Positions 17,588 to 26,348 of a stretch of 64,000 bases of DNA are shown here, piece by piece. The position numbers and the translations under genes were made by a program. The DNA lies in the NCBI RefSeq assembly GCF_016862995.1, contig NZ_BOOA01000018.1, positions 1-64,000 of the forward strand. The letters are read 5' to 3'. The notes under the pieces were generated by a model. That model was not told the origin of the DNA. It saw only the letters and a list, made by a program, of their open reading frames with translations, and ran no database searches. Source of the DNA: Acrocarpospora phusangensis. Lineage in GTDB: Bacteria > Actinomycetota > Actinomycetes > Streptosporangiales > Streptosporangiaceae. Every line of letters begins with the position of its first letter. Within the stretch, counting starts at the first letter, position 1.

Positions 17588-19471
17588 TCAGCCGGGCAAG
17601 CCCGCCCAGCGGTCGAGGACCAGGCCCCGCAGTCCCCGCGGCGCCCAGATGGCCACCGCCGTCGCGAGGACGCCCAGAATGATCAGATACCAGGCGCCGT
17701 ACCCGGCCAGCGCCTGCTGGAGCACGAAGTAGAGCGCCGTCCCGATGATCGGCCCCTCCACCGACCCGAGCCCGCCGATCACCGTCACGAAGATCATTTG
17801 TGCCGTCCACTGCACCGCGAAGGCCGAGGCCGGCTCCACGTGGAGCTGACTCACCGCCAGCAGCGCCCCCGCCGCCCCGCAGCCGAAGGCGGCCAGCACG
17901 TACACGATCCGCCGCGTCCGCGCGACCCGCACGCCCAGGCTCCGGGCCCCGATCTCGTCGTCCCTGATGGCGGTCAGCGCCAGGCCCAGCCGGGTCCGCA
18001 GCGCCAGCCAGATCCCGCCGACCGTGACCACCGCGACGGCCAGCGCCGCCCAGTACGTCATCGCCCCGAGCAGCGCCGGACCGATCCCGCCGAGACCGGG
18101 CACGCTCGCCCCCGTCCCGCCGCCCAGCTCGGGGAACCGGCTGACGACCAGCTGGCAGACATCCGCCACCACCCAGGTGGCGATGGCGAAATACCCCCCG
18201 CGCAGCCGGAACACCAGCAGCGAGATCAGCAGGGCCGCCGCCCCGCACCCGAGCACCACCAGCGGCAGGGCGGCGAACGGATCGGCCCCCCGCTGCGCCA
18301 GCATCAGCGTGCCGTACGCCCCCAGCCCGACGAACGCCTGCTGCCCCACGGACACCAGCCCGCCGTACCCGGCCAGCAGATTCCACGCGCTGGCCATGGT
18401 CAGCAGGATGAACAGGTTCACCAGCGTGTCCGTGGTCCCCGAATACACGACGTACGGCAGGCAGGCCAGCCCCGCCACGACTGCGGCGGCGACCGCCAGG
18501 CCCGTGACGGGCGGCCGGGCCGTACTCTCCAGGAGGCGTCCCCGGGGAGCGGGCGGAGCCGGCCTCGCCCGCCATACGTCGAGAAACCGGCGCGCCCGCC
18601 GCAGAGGGGAAAACCGCGCGCGAGGCACGCCGGCGCCGGTGAGGCCCTGCGGCCGCAGCGCCAGAACCACCAGAAAGGCCAAATGTCCGGCGATAACCGC
18701 ATAACTCAGATTGATCTGCGCCCCGATCGCCTGAGAAAGCCCGAGCACCACCCCGCCGAGCAGCGTCCCCCAGAGCGATCCGAGCCCGCCGATTACCACG
18801 GCCTCGAACGCGAACAACAACCGCGAAGTCCCCGACGACGGCGCGAACGAGGAATACATCCCGAACGCCAGCCCCGCCAGCGCGACCGACGCGAAGGCGA
18901 TCGCCGCCGCGATCCCGAACACGTGCCGGTGCCGCACCCCCGACAGGCGGGCCGCCTCCGGATCGTCGGCGACCGCTCTGATCAGCCGTCCGGTCCCCGT
19001 CCGCCGCAGGAACCCCTGCAACCCGGCCAGCACGGCCACCGCGGCCGCGAACACCGCGACCGACAGGTACCCGACGGAGAGCCCGGGCACGATCTCGACG
19101 GAACCGGAGCCGAACGCGCCCGTGCCGAAGGAGTGGCTGTCCGCCGTGAACACCTCGAGCAGCGCGTTGGCGATCACGACGGAGAGCCCGAACGTGACCA
19201 GCAGCGTGGTCAGCGGCCCCCGGTCGATGCCCGCCTGGATGAGCGACCGCTGGAGCAGATATCCCAATGCCCCGAAAAGCGGAATGACGACGGCGAATGA
19301 CCAGGGCGCCGGCCCCATCGCGATGACGATATATGCGGCGGCGACCGCTAAATCGCCATGGGCGAGGTTTATTACGCGCATCACGCCGAACATCAGGGAA
19401 AGCCCGCACGCGAACAGCGCGTAAAGCCCGCCCAGCAGAATGCCCTGCACAATCGCGTTAACCCAGTTCAC
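17588..19471 (-). CDS. Fused LivH-LivM ABC permease
   Basis: 627 residues joining two permeases. Residues 1 to about 285 are LivH-like: QGILLGGLYALFACGLSLMF, VINLAHGDLAV, ADDPEAARLSGVR and VVIGGLGSLWGTLLGG. After a basic, Pro-rich linker (about 290-330) comes a LivM-like half: AWNLLAGYGGLVSVGQQAFVG, AIRDDEIGARSLGVRVARTR and VIGGLGSVEGPIIG. Both coupling loops are intact, so one chain could form the whole pore. It is the last gene of the seven-gene operon, 12 bases after the LivF-like stop. The frame is continuous with no sign of readthrough. Confidence 0.9.
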   Translation of the reverse strand: MNWVNAIVQGILLGGLYALFACGLSLMFGVMRVINLAHGDLAVAAAYIVIAMGPAPWSFAVVIPLFGALGYLLQRSLIQAGIDRGPLTTLLVTFGLSVVIANALLEVFTADSHSFGTGAFGSGSVEIVPGLSVGYLSVAVFAAAVAVLAGLQGFLRRTGTGRLIRAVADDPEAARLSGVRHRHVFGIAAAIAFASVALAGLAFGMYSSFAPSSGTSRLLFAFEAVVIGGLGSLWGTLLGGVVLGLSQAIGAQINLSYAVIAGHLAFLVVLALRPQGLTGAGVPRARFSPLRRARRFLDVWRARPAPPAPRGRLLESTARPPVTGLAVAAAVVAGLACLPYVVYSGTTDTLVNLFILLTMASAWNLLAGYGGLVSVGQQAFVGLGAYGTLMLAQRGADPFAALPLVVLGCGAAALLISLLVFRLRGGYFAIATWVVADVCQLVVSRFPELGGGTGASVPGLGGIGPALLGAMTYWAALAVAVVTVGGIWLALRTRLGLALTAIRDDEIGARSLGVRVARTRRIVYVLAAFGCGAAGALLAVSQLHVEPASAFAVQWTAQMIFVTVIGGLGSVEGPIIGTALYFVLQQALAGYGAWYLIILGVLATAVAIWAPRGLRGLVLDRWAGLPG

Positions 19472-19483
19472 CGATACCCCAGC

Positions 19484-20191
19484 TCATTCCTTTTCCGTCC
19501 GTAATCCGAAATAGGCGGCCTCGATCTGGGCCGGGGTGAAGTCGCGCGGCCGTCCCTCCAGCGTGGTCCGCCCCTCCAGCAGGCACTGCACCCGCGACGC
19601 GACCCGCATCGCCTGGCTGACGTCCTGCTCCACCAGCAGCACCGCCATCCCGGTTTCGAGCAGGCGCGGCAGCAGCTCGTACAGCTGGCGGACGATCTTC
19701 GGCGCGAGCCCGAGCGACAGTTCGTCCAGGAGCAGCACGCGCGGGTTGGCCACCAGCGCGCGCCCGATGGCGACCGCCTGCTGCTCCCCGCCGGACAGCT
19801 GGGAGGCCGGCTGGCGGCGGCGCTCCCGCAGCCACGGGAACAGCTCGTAGACCCTGCCGGGCTCCCACGGCCCCTTCGCCGCCCGATGCCGCCCGACCAG
19901 CAGGTTCTCCTCCACCGTGAGCGAGGCGAACAGCCGGCGGCCCTCCGGGACCAGGCAGATCCCGCGGGTCACCCGCAGCTCCGGCGGCTCCCGGGTGATG
20001 TCCTCGCCGTCCAGCAGGACCGAGCCGGAGGAGGGCGGGTGCAGCCCGGCGATGGCCCGCAGCAGGGTGGACTTGCCCGCGCCGTTCGCGCCGATGACGG
20101 CGTGCGCCCGGCCGGCTTCCAGCGACAGGCTGAGCTCGTGCACCGCGCGCAGCTGACCGTGATCGGCGCTCAGCCTCCTGACCTCAAGCAT
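19484..20191 (-). CDS. LIV-type ABC transporter ATPase (LivF-like)
   Basis: 235 residues: Walker A GANGAGKS near 34-41, signature LSGGEQQAVAIGRAL, Walker B VLLLDELSLGLAP and LLVEQDVSQAM. The Walker B glutamate is followed by L in place of the usual P. The start overlaps the LivG-like stop by 8 bases. It is the only LivF in an operon that encodes permeases for two systems, so it probably serves both. Confidence 0.92.
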   Translation of the reverse strand: MLEVRRLSADHGQLRAVHELSLSLEAGRAHAVIGANGAGKSTLLRAIAGLHPPSSGSVLLDGEDITREPPELRVTRGICLVPEGRRLFASLTVEENLLVGRHRAAKGPWEPGRVYELFPWLRERRRQPASQLSGGEQQAVAIGRALVANPRVLLLDELSLGLAPKIVRQLYELLPRLLETGMAVLLVEQDVSQAMRVASRVQCLLEGRTTLEGRPRDFTPAQIEAAYFGLRTEKE

Positions 20192-20936
20192 CCCGTTCCA
20201 CCTCCGTGAGCGCGTCGGCGCTCGCTTCGGTCCCCAGGAAGACCTCCCTGACCGCCGGAGTGGCGAGCACCTCCAGCGGCCGTCCGTCGCCGACGACGCG
20301 GCCGCCGGCCAGGCAGATCAGCCGGTCCACCGTGGCGGTCAGCGCGCGGACGACGTGCTCGATCCAGATGACGGCCAGCCCGTCCCGCGCGCGGGCGGCG
20401 GTGATCAGGGCGACCAGTTCGGCCACCTCCGGATCGGTGAGCCCGCCCGCGACCTCGTCGAGCAGCAGCAGCCGGGGCCGGGTGGCCAGCGCGCGGGCCA
20501 GTTCCAGCCGTTTGCGCTGGAGCAGGCCGAGCCGCCCCGCCGGCCGCCCCGCCAGATCGGCGAGGCCGGTCCCGGCCAGCACCTCGGCGGCCAGCGCGTA
20601 ACTGGCCCGCCCCCGCGTCCCGGCCCCCTGCTGCGCGGCGACCAGGACGTTCTCGAAGACGCTCAGCCCGGTGAAGGGCCTGGGCACCTGATAGGTACGG
20701 CCGATGCCCAGCCGGCACCGGACCGACGCGTCCAGCGCCGTGACCCGACGCCCGTCGAAGCGCACCTCGCCCGCGTCCGGCGCCAGATCCCCGGAGATCA
20801 TCCCGAACAGGCTGGTCTTGCCGGCGCCGTTGGGGCCGACCACGCCGACCGCGTCGCCGTGCCGTACCGACAGGGAGAGCTCCTCGGCCACCGTGACCCG
20901 GCCGAACCGTTTGCTGATCCGGTCGAGTTCGAGCAT
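20184..20936 (-). CDS. LIV-type ABC transporter ATPase (LivG-like)
   Basis: 250 residues starting MLELDRISKRFGRVTVAEEL. Walker A GPNGAGKT, TYQVPRPFTGLSVFEN in the LivG insert, LLQRKRLELARAL in the degenerate signature region, Walker B LLLLDEVAGGLTDPE and IEHVVRAL. An in-frame GTG at 20942, whose GTGA would overlap the binding-protein stop at 20939, is an alternative start and fits the operon's overlap habit. Neither has a strong ribosome-binding site. Confidence 0.9.
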   Translation of the reverse strand: MLELDRISKRFGRVTVAEELSLSVRHGDAVGVVGPNGAGKTSLFGMISGDLAPDAGEVRFDGRRVTALDASVRCRLGIGRTYQVPRPFTGLSVFENVLVAAQQGAGTRGRASYALAAEVLAGTGLADLAGRPAGRLGLLQRKRLELARALATRPRLLLLDEVAGGLTDPEVAELVALITAARARDGLAVIWIEHVVRALTATVDRLICLAGGRVVGDGRPLEVLATPAVREVFLGTEASADALTEVERDA

Positions 20937-20938
20937 GT

Positions 20939-22216
20939 TCACGGGTTCGTCGGGGTGAGGTCGGCGCCGACCGGGACGGCGGGGTTGAGGGTGTTGTCGA
21001 CCACCACCATCTCGTACGGGAAGTCCTTGCCCTTCTTCCACTGCACCCCGACCGGCTGCTGGATCGCCACCCCGGGCACCGGGCCCTTCGTCCAGTCCAG
21101 CGGCCCCGAGATGCCCGTGTAGCTCAGCCGCCGCAGCTGCGCCGCCACGGCCTTGCGGTCGTGCGGCGCGTCCACGGCCGTGAACGCCTGGTGCGCCACC
21201 TCGAACAGCGAGTACGTCGAGCCCAGCGTCTGCAGCCACTGCTTCCCGCTGGCCGCCTGGTACGCCTCCGCCAGCGCCTTCGCCGTACTCCCGTCCAGCG
21301 AGGACGTGTACGGCATGTACGGCCCCCACCACGAATCCGTGGCGATGTTGTTCACCAGATCGCCCAGGGCCTCGGTGTCGGCCGGGAACAGCAGCACCTT
21401 GGCGACCGTGGCCAGCTTCGGCCGGAAGCCCTGCTGCGCGGCCTGCTTCCACATGGTGTTGAAGTCCGGCGGGATGGGCGCGTTGATGAAGATCTCGCAG
21501 TCCGCCTCCCTGAACGCCGAGATCATCGAGCTGTAGTCGGTGGTGCCGTTGGTGTAGGAGCCGCCGTCCACCCAGCGGTACCCGGCGTCCTCGATGATGT
21601 CCGGCCAGGCGCTCCGGAAGGCGTTGCCGTCCGCGTCGTTGGGGAACATCCCCGCCACGGCCTTGCTGCTGGGCACGCGCTCCCACATCGGGACGAAGCA
21701 CCCGCCGAACTGCTCCACCCCGAAGAAGAACATCGTCGTGTACGTGAACGGCTGCGGCTTCGCCGGATCGGCCTGCCGGGCGAAGTACCAGGCCTGCCAG
21801 GGCACCACCGCCGACACGCACGGCACCCCCTGCGTCTCGCACACGGTGGCGACCGGGTTGGTCGTCTCCGGGGTGGAGCTGGTGACGATCAGGTCGGCGC
21901 GGTCCTGCAGGATCAGCTCGCGGGCGACCTGGGAGGCCCGGTTCGGATCGGACTGGGTGTCCTTCACCACGATCTCCACCGGGTACTTCCGGCCGCCGGA
22001 GGTGATGCCTCCCGCGAACGCCTGAGTGCGGCGGACGGTGTCCACGATGAACGAGTCGCCGGAGGCGAAACCGGCCAGCGGCCCGGTCCGCGGGCTGACG
22101 AACCCGATCACGATCCTGTCCTCGCCGGTCGGCCCGGACCCGCGGATCGAGGTGCCGCACCCGGTGGCGGCCAGGGCGGACAGGCCCAGGCCCTTCAGTA
22201 ACGTTCGGCGTCGCAT
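20939..22216 (-). CDS. LIV-type solute-binding lipoprotein (second of operon)
   Basis: 425 residues. Twin-arginine-like start MRRRTLLKGLGLSALAATGC, with a lipobox cysteine at residue 20, so probably Tat- or Sec-exported and lipid-anchored. The mature protein has IGFVSPRTGPLAGFASGDSF, VEIVVKDTQSDPNRASQVAR and FINAPIPPDFNTMWKQAAQQ. It is clearly paralogous to the product of the first gene of the operon (VSPRTGPLA, VKDTQS, TTNPV and PIPPD are shared). Ligand unknown; the two paralogues could give one operon two specificities. Confidence 0.9.
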   Translation of the reverse strand: MRRRTLLKGLGLSALAATGCGTSIRGSGPTGEDRIVIGFVSPRTGPLAGFASGDSFIVDTVRRTQAFAGGITSGGRKYPVEIVVKDTQSDPNRASQVARELILQDRADLIVTSSTPETTNPVATVCETQGVPCVSAVVPWQAWYFARQADPAKPQPFTYTTMFFFGVEQFGGCFVPMWERVPSSKAVAGMFPNDADGNAFRSAWPDIIEDAGYRWVDGGSYTNGTTDYSSMISAFREADCEIFINAPIPPDFNTMWKQAAQQGFRPKLATVAKVLLFPADTEALGDLVNNIATDSWWGPYMPYTSSLDGSTAKALAEAYQAASGKQWLQTLGSTYSLFEVAHQAFTAVDAPHDRKAVAAQLRRLSYTGISGPLDWTKGPVPGVAIQQPVGVQWKKGKDFPYEMVVVDNTLNPAVPVGADLTPTNP

Positions 22217-23137
22217 CTAGGTCTCCCGGAGGTGGGCGATGGGGAAGAGGGGGCGTCCCAGGTGGCCCCAGAGGCCGCGCGGGGCGAAGAGCGTGACGGC
22301 GACGCCGACGGCGCCGAGCAGGACCAGATACCAGGGGCCGTGGGCGGAGAGTGCCTGCTGCAGGACGAAGAAGATCAGCGCTCCGGCCACCGGGCCCTCG
22401 ACCGTGCCGAGGCCGCCGGTCAGGACCATGAACATCATCAGCACGCTGTACTGCACGTTGAAGATCGATCCCGGCTGCACGTACAGCGTGTGGGTGAACA
22501 GCAGCGCGCCGACCGCGCCGGCGCCCGCGGCGGCCAGGCAGTACGCCACGCGCCGGATCCTCGCCACCCGGACCCCGGAGGCCGCCGCCGCGTCCGGGTC
22601 CGCGCTCACCGCGCGGGCGGCCAGGCCGTACCGGCCGCGGGCCAGGAGCCAGACGGCGAGCACCGAGCCGGCCGCGAGCCCGAGCGCGCACCAGTAGACC
22701 AGTGCCTGCCGCAATAGCGGCATATATCCGGAAATGCCGGGGAGGGAGACGCCGGTGTCGCCCCCGGGGGAGAGGGTCACCGCGAGCCGGAAGATCTCGG
22801 CCAGCACCCAGGTCGCGACCGCGAACTGTCCCCCCGACAGCCGCAGCACCGCGACCGACACCGGCAGCGCCACGACCCCCGCCAGCGCCGCCGCGAGCGG
22901 GATCGCGGCGAACGGATCGACCCCGGCCAGGGCCAGGACATACAGCCCGTACGCCCCCACCCCCAGGTACGCCTGCTGCCCGAACGAGGTCAGCCCCGCG
23001 AACCCCGCCAGCAGGTTCCACCAGGTCGCCATGGCCACCAGCGAGAACAGCGTCACCAGCGACTGCTCCACCCCGGGCCCCAGCGTGTACGGCACGCTCG
23101 CCAGCAGCACCAGGACGAACACGGCGAAATACCTCAT
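22217..23137 (-). CDS. LIV-type ABC permease (LivM-like)
   Basis: 306 residues from the ATG at 23137, which overlaps the LivH-like stop (ATGA). MRYFAVFVLVLLASVPYTLG leads into WWNLLAGFAGLTSFGQQAYLGVG (LivM signature), then AVSADPDAAAASGVRVARIRR and LTGGLGTVEGPVAG. The longer open frame upstream is out of context because it overlaps the LivH-like gene. The stop directly abuts the second binding-protein gene. Confidence 0.9.
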   Translation of the reverse strand: MRYFAVFVLVLLASVPYTLGPGVEQSLVTLFSLVAMATWWNLLAGFAGLTSFGQQAYLGVGAYGLYVLALAGVDPFAAIPLAAALAGVVALPVSVAVLRLSGGQFAVATWVLAEIFRLAVTLSPGGDTGVSLPGISGYMPLLRQALVYWCALGLAAGSVLAVWLLARGRYGLAARAVSADPDAAAASGVRVARIRRVAYCLAAAGAGAVGALLFTHTLYVQPGSIFNVQYSVLMMFMVLTGGLGTVEGPVAGALIFFVLQQALSAHGPWYLVLLGAVGVAVTLFAPRGLWGHLGRPLFPIAHLRET

Positions 23138-23973
23138 GCGCGCACCGGCCGGACCACCAGCACCCCGAAGAACAGCACGTGCACCGCGAGCACCGCGAAC
23201 CGCACATCCCAGAGCGCGACCAGCTGCTGCGTGACCCCCAGCACGATCCCCCCGGCGAGCGTGCCCCACAGGGACCCGAGCCCGCCGATCACCACCGCCT
23301 CGAACGCGAAGATCAGTATCAGCCCGCCCGAGTACGGATCGAACGTCGACATCAGCCCGAGGAACATCCCGGCCAGCGCCGCCGTCGCCACGGAGATCCC
23401 CGCCACGCACGCGAACACCGGCCGCACCCGGACGCCGGACAGCCGCGCCGCCTCCGGATCGTCCGCCGTGGCCCGCACCCGCCGCCCGAACCCCGTCCTC
23501 GCCAGCAGCAGGTGCAGCGACCCCAGCACCACGACGGCGGTGGCGAACCCCGCCGTCCGCAGCCACGACAGCGTCAGCCCGCCGACCTCGAACCCGGCCA
23601 GCGCGAACGCGCCCCCGTCCAGCGACCGCGGATTCGCCGAGGCGCCCGTCACCAGCAGGTTCTGGATCACCACCGACAGGCCGAAGGTGACCAGCACCGG
23701 CGCCAGTTCCCCGCCGCGCAGCGCCCGCTCGAACAGGGTCAGCTGCAGCAGCGCGCCCACCCCGAACGCCAGCGGCAGGACCAGGACCAGCGCCAGGACC
23801 GGCGGCGCCCCGAACCCGGCCGCCGCCATCAATGCCAGGTAGGCCCCGCACACGGCCAGGTCGCCGTGCGCGATGTTGACCAGCCGCATCACCCCGAACG
23901 CGAGCGAGAGCCCGCAGGCCACCAGCGCGTACGTGCCGCCGACCAGGACACCCTGCACGATGGCCGCGATCAT
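23134..23973 (-). CDS. LIV-type ABC permease (LivH-like)
   Basis: 279 residues from the ATG at 23973, overlapping the stop of the first binding-protein gene. MIAAIVQGVLVGGTYALVAC, RLVNIAHGDLAVCGAY (LivH signature), TADDPEAARLSGVRVRPVFA and VVIGGLGSLWGTLAGG. The sequence is close to the LivH half of the fused permease (the same ADDPEAARLSGVR and GGLGSLWGTL motifs), so the operon carries two divergent copies of each permease type. Confidence 0.9.
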   Translation of the reverse strand: MIAAIVQGVLVGGTYALVACGLSLAFGVMRLVNIAHGDLAVCGAYLALMAAAGFGAPPVLALVLVLPLAFGVGALLQLTLFERALRGGELAPVLVTFGLSVVIQNLLVTGASANPRSLDGGAFALAGFEVGGLTLSWLRTAGFATAVVVLGSLHLLLARTGFGRRVRATADDPEAARLSGVRVRPVFACVAGISVATAALAGMFLGLMSTFDPYSGGLILIFAFEAVVIGGLGSLWGTLAGGIVLGVTQQLVALWDVRFAVLAVHVLFFGVLVVRPVRA

Positions 23974-25217
23974 CGGAGCGGGGTGAACTCGCCCTGCAGG
24001 GGGATGGCGGGGTCGAGCGTGTTGTCCACGATGACCAGGTCGTACTCGCCGGCGGGGTTCCTGCGCCACTGGCCGAGCAGGTCGGGCGCCATCGACACGT
24101 TCTTGCTGGGGCCGGCGGTGAAGTCGTACCGGCCGCTGATGGCCTCCCCTTTGAGGGTGCCGATGGCGGCCGCGACGGCGGCGTGGTCCTTGGGGTCGGC
24201 GGCGGCCCTGAAGGCGGCGACGGCGATCTCGAACAGGGCGTGGTTGAAGCCCATCGGGGGCGTCCAGGGCCGGCCGTACCCGTCGGCGAAGGCCTTGGCG
24301 GTGGTCCCGTCCAGCGACGACCGGTACGGGAACGCGGCCGACCACCAGACCGGCGCGACCAGCCCTTCGGCCAGCTCGCCGAGGGTCTTCGCGACGGTCG
24401 GGAAGAGCATGGCCTTGGCCACCGACACGATCTTCGGCCGGAACCCGTGCTGCGCGGCCTGCCGCCAGAAGGTGACCCAGTCCGGCGGGATCGGGGCGGC
24501 CTGCAGGATCTCCACGTCGTCGCGGGCGAACGCGGCCAGGATCGAGGTGTAGTCCTGGGTGCCGTCCTCGTACGCGCCGGGATCGCTCACCCGCCACCCG
24601 GGCTCGGCGGTGACGAAGCGCCGGTACAGCTCGCCGTCGGTGTCGTTCGGCCACAGCCCGCCGACGACCTTGTTGGTGTCCGCCTTCGACCAGAGGCCCG
24701 CGAACACCCCCACCTCCTGCTCGGTGCCGATGAAGTGCAGGTAGGAGTAGGTCGGCGCGGGCCGGCCCGCCGCCCAGATCTCCCACGGGCAGACGGTCGC
24801 CACGCACGGCACCCGGGCCGCCTCGCACTGGTCGGAGACCGGGTTGGTGGTGTCCGGCGTCGAGGTGGCCAGCACGATGTCCACCCGGTCCCGCTGGATC
24901 AGCTCGCCCGCCACCTCGGCGGCGCGGGCCGCGCTGGACTGGGTGTCCTTGACGACGATCTCCACCGGGTAGCCGCGCCCGCCGATCGACAGGCCCTTGG
25001 CCAGGGCCGCCCTGACCCTGCCGAGCACGTAGTCGTCGGATTCGCCGAACACCGCGAGCGGGCCGGTCCGCGGGCTGACATAGCCGATCTTCAGGCTCCG
25101 GCCCGTGCCGCCGGAGCTCTCGCGCAGACCGGACGAGCAGCCCGCGACGGCGGCCGTGCCGAGCGCGCCCAGGAAGGTCCTTCGGGTCGGGTAGGTGGAC
25201 GTCGGGTAGGTGGACAA
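23970..25217 (-). CDS. LIV-type solute-binding lipoprotein, first gene of seven-gene operon
   Basis: 415 residues using a TTG start at 25217, 7 bases after a GGAGG site. The in-frame ATG at 25316 has no comparable site. The N-terminus STYPTSTYPTRRTFLGALGT carries a 15-bp direct repeat encoding STYPT twice, then a Tat-like RRTFLG and lipobox AVAGC. The mature part has IGYVSPRTGPLAVFGESDDY, VKDTQSSAARAAEVAGEL and IPPDWVTFWRQAAQHGFRP. Paralogue of the second binding protein. Divergent from the AraC-type gene, which is a natural candidate regulator. Confidence 0.9.
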   Translation of the reverse strand: MSTYPTSTYPTRRTFLGALGTAAVAGCSSGLRESSGGTGRSLKIGYVSPRTGPLAVFGESDDYVLGRVRAALAKGLSIGGRGYPVEIVVKDTQSSAARAAEVAGELIQRDRVDIVLATSTPDTTNPVSDQCEAARVPCVATVCPWEIWAAGRPAPTYSYLHFIGTEQEVGVFAGLWSKADTNKVVGGLWPNDTDGELYRRFVTAEPGWRVSDPGAYEDGTQDYTSILAAFARDDVEILQAAPIPPDWVTFWRQAAQHGFRPKIVSVAKAMLFPTVAKTLGELAEGLVAPVWWSAAFPYRSSLDGTTAKAFADGYGRPWTPPMGFNHALFEIAVAAFRAAADPKDHAAVAAAIGTLKGEAISGRYDFTAGPSKNVSMAPDLLGQWRRNPAGEYDLVIVDNTLDPAIPLQGEFTPLR

Positions 25218-25333
25218 TGTGGCGCCTCCGCTCGGGACAGGCGATCGGCCCCCGGCACCTGTGTGCTGGCCATTGTCAAAGTTCCTGTTCACCAGGTCTT
25301 GTCTGACAGGGAACATCCCTTGACTGCCAGTGC

Positions 25334-26344
25334 ATGGGCTCGCAGTCTGGCTGCATGCCGTACCTGGCCGACACCGGGAGCGTGTCCAGCGCGGAACGCC
25401 GCGACTACTGGCGCCATGTGGTCTCCCACGCGTTCGTCCCGCTCGACGCGTCGTTCCCGCGCGCGGAGGACGGGTTCGAGGGGCGCCTGCGCGGGGCCAG
25501 GCTGGGCGCGCTCGGCGTCTACGACGTGGACACCGGCGCGCACGTCGCCCACCGCACCGCCAAGCTGACCACGGCCGCGCCCGCCGAGTGCTACAAGCTC
25601 GGCCTGGTCGTCAGCGGGCGCGGGCTGCTCTGCCAGGACGGCCGCCAGGCCGTGCTGGACCCGGGCGAGTTCGCCGTGTACGACACCGACCGGCCGTACA
25701 CGCTGGTCTTCGAGGAGCACTCCCGGCTGCTGGTGCTGATCTTCCCGAGAGCCATGCTGGGCCTGCCGCCGGACCGGATCTCCGGGCTCACGGCGACGGC
25801 CATCTCCGGCGACTCCGGGCTGGGCGCGCTGATCGGCCCGTTCCTGCTGCGGATCGGCACGCTGCTGGACGAGGTGGAGGCGCACGGCGGGGCCAGGCTG
25901 GCCGGGAACGTCATCGACCTGGTCGCCACCACGCTGGCCGGGCGGCTGGACCTGCCCGCCGACCCCGCCCGCAACGCGCTGTTCCCGCGCATCACCTCCT
26001 ACATCGAGGCCCACCTCGGCGATCCCGGGCTCGGGCCCGCCGAGATCGCGCTGGCCCACCACATCTCCACCCGTTACCTGCACAAACTCTTCCAGTCCGA
26101 GGGCACCACCGTGCTCGCCTGGATCCGGGAACGCCGCCTGGACCGGTGCGGGCGGGACCTGCGCGACCCGCTGCTGGGCGGCCGTCCCGTCAGCGCCATC
26201 GGCCTCAAATGGGGCTACCCCGACGCCTCGCACTTCAGCCGGGCCTTCAAGGCCGCCTTCGGGCTGTCGCCCCGGGAGTACCGTCACGGTCAAGCGCTGT
26301 GCGCTCGCGGGCAAGACGGGGATTCCCCGCTGCCCCGACCATGA
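25334..26344 (+). CDS. AraC-family transcriptional regulator
   Basis: 336 residues. The N-terminal AraC-binding-like sensor region (YWRHVVSHAFVPLDASFPRA, CYKLGLVVSGRGLLCQDGRQ) is followed by a C-terminal double helix-turn-helix with HHISTRYLHKLFQSEGTTV, IGLKWGYPDASHFSRAFKAA and FGLSPREYRHG. ATG 25334 is used; ATG 25355 is an alternative, and neither has a clear ribosome site. It diverges from the LIV operon across 116 bp. That gap holds an imperfect dyad (GTTCCTGTTCA against TGACAGGGAAC, about 25278-25314) that may be its operator. Probably activates the operon and the following SDR gene. Confidence 0.9.
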   Translation: MGSQSGCMPYLADTGSVSSAERRDYWRHVVSHAFVPLDASFPRAEDGFEGRLRGARLGALGVYDVDTGAHVAHRTAKLTTAAPAECYKLGLVVSGRGLLCQDGRQAVLDPGEFAVYDTDRPYTLVFEEHSRLLVLIFPRAMLGLPPDRISGLTATAISGDSGLGALIGPFLLRIGTLLDEVEAHGGARLAGNVIDLVATTLAGRLDLPADPARNALFPRITSYIEAHLGDPGLGPAEIALAHHISTRYLHKLFQSEGTTVLAWIRERRLDRCGRDLRDPLLGGRPVSAIGLKWGYPDASHFSRAFKAAFGLSPREYRHGQALCARGQDGDSPLPRP

Positions 26345-26348
26345 CCCC

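Noticed and set aside
14733-19300. Long plus-strand open frames of 899 and 571 codons
   Set aside because: Antisense shadows of the Rph-like and fused permease genes; no recognisable protein motifs or ribosome sites.
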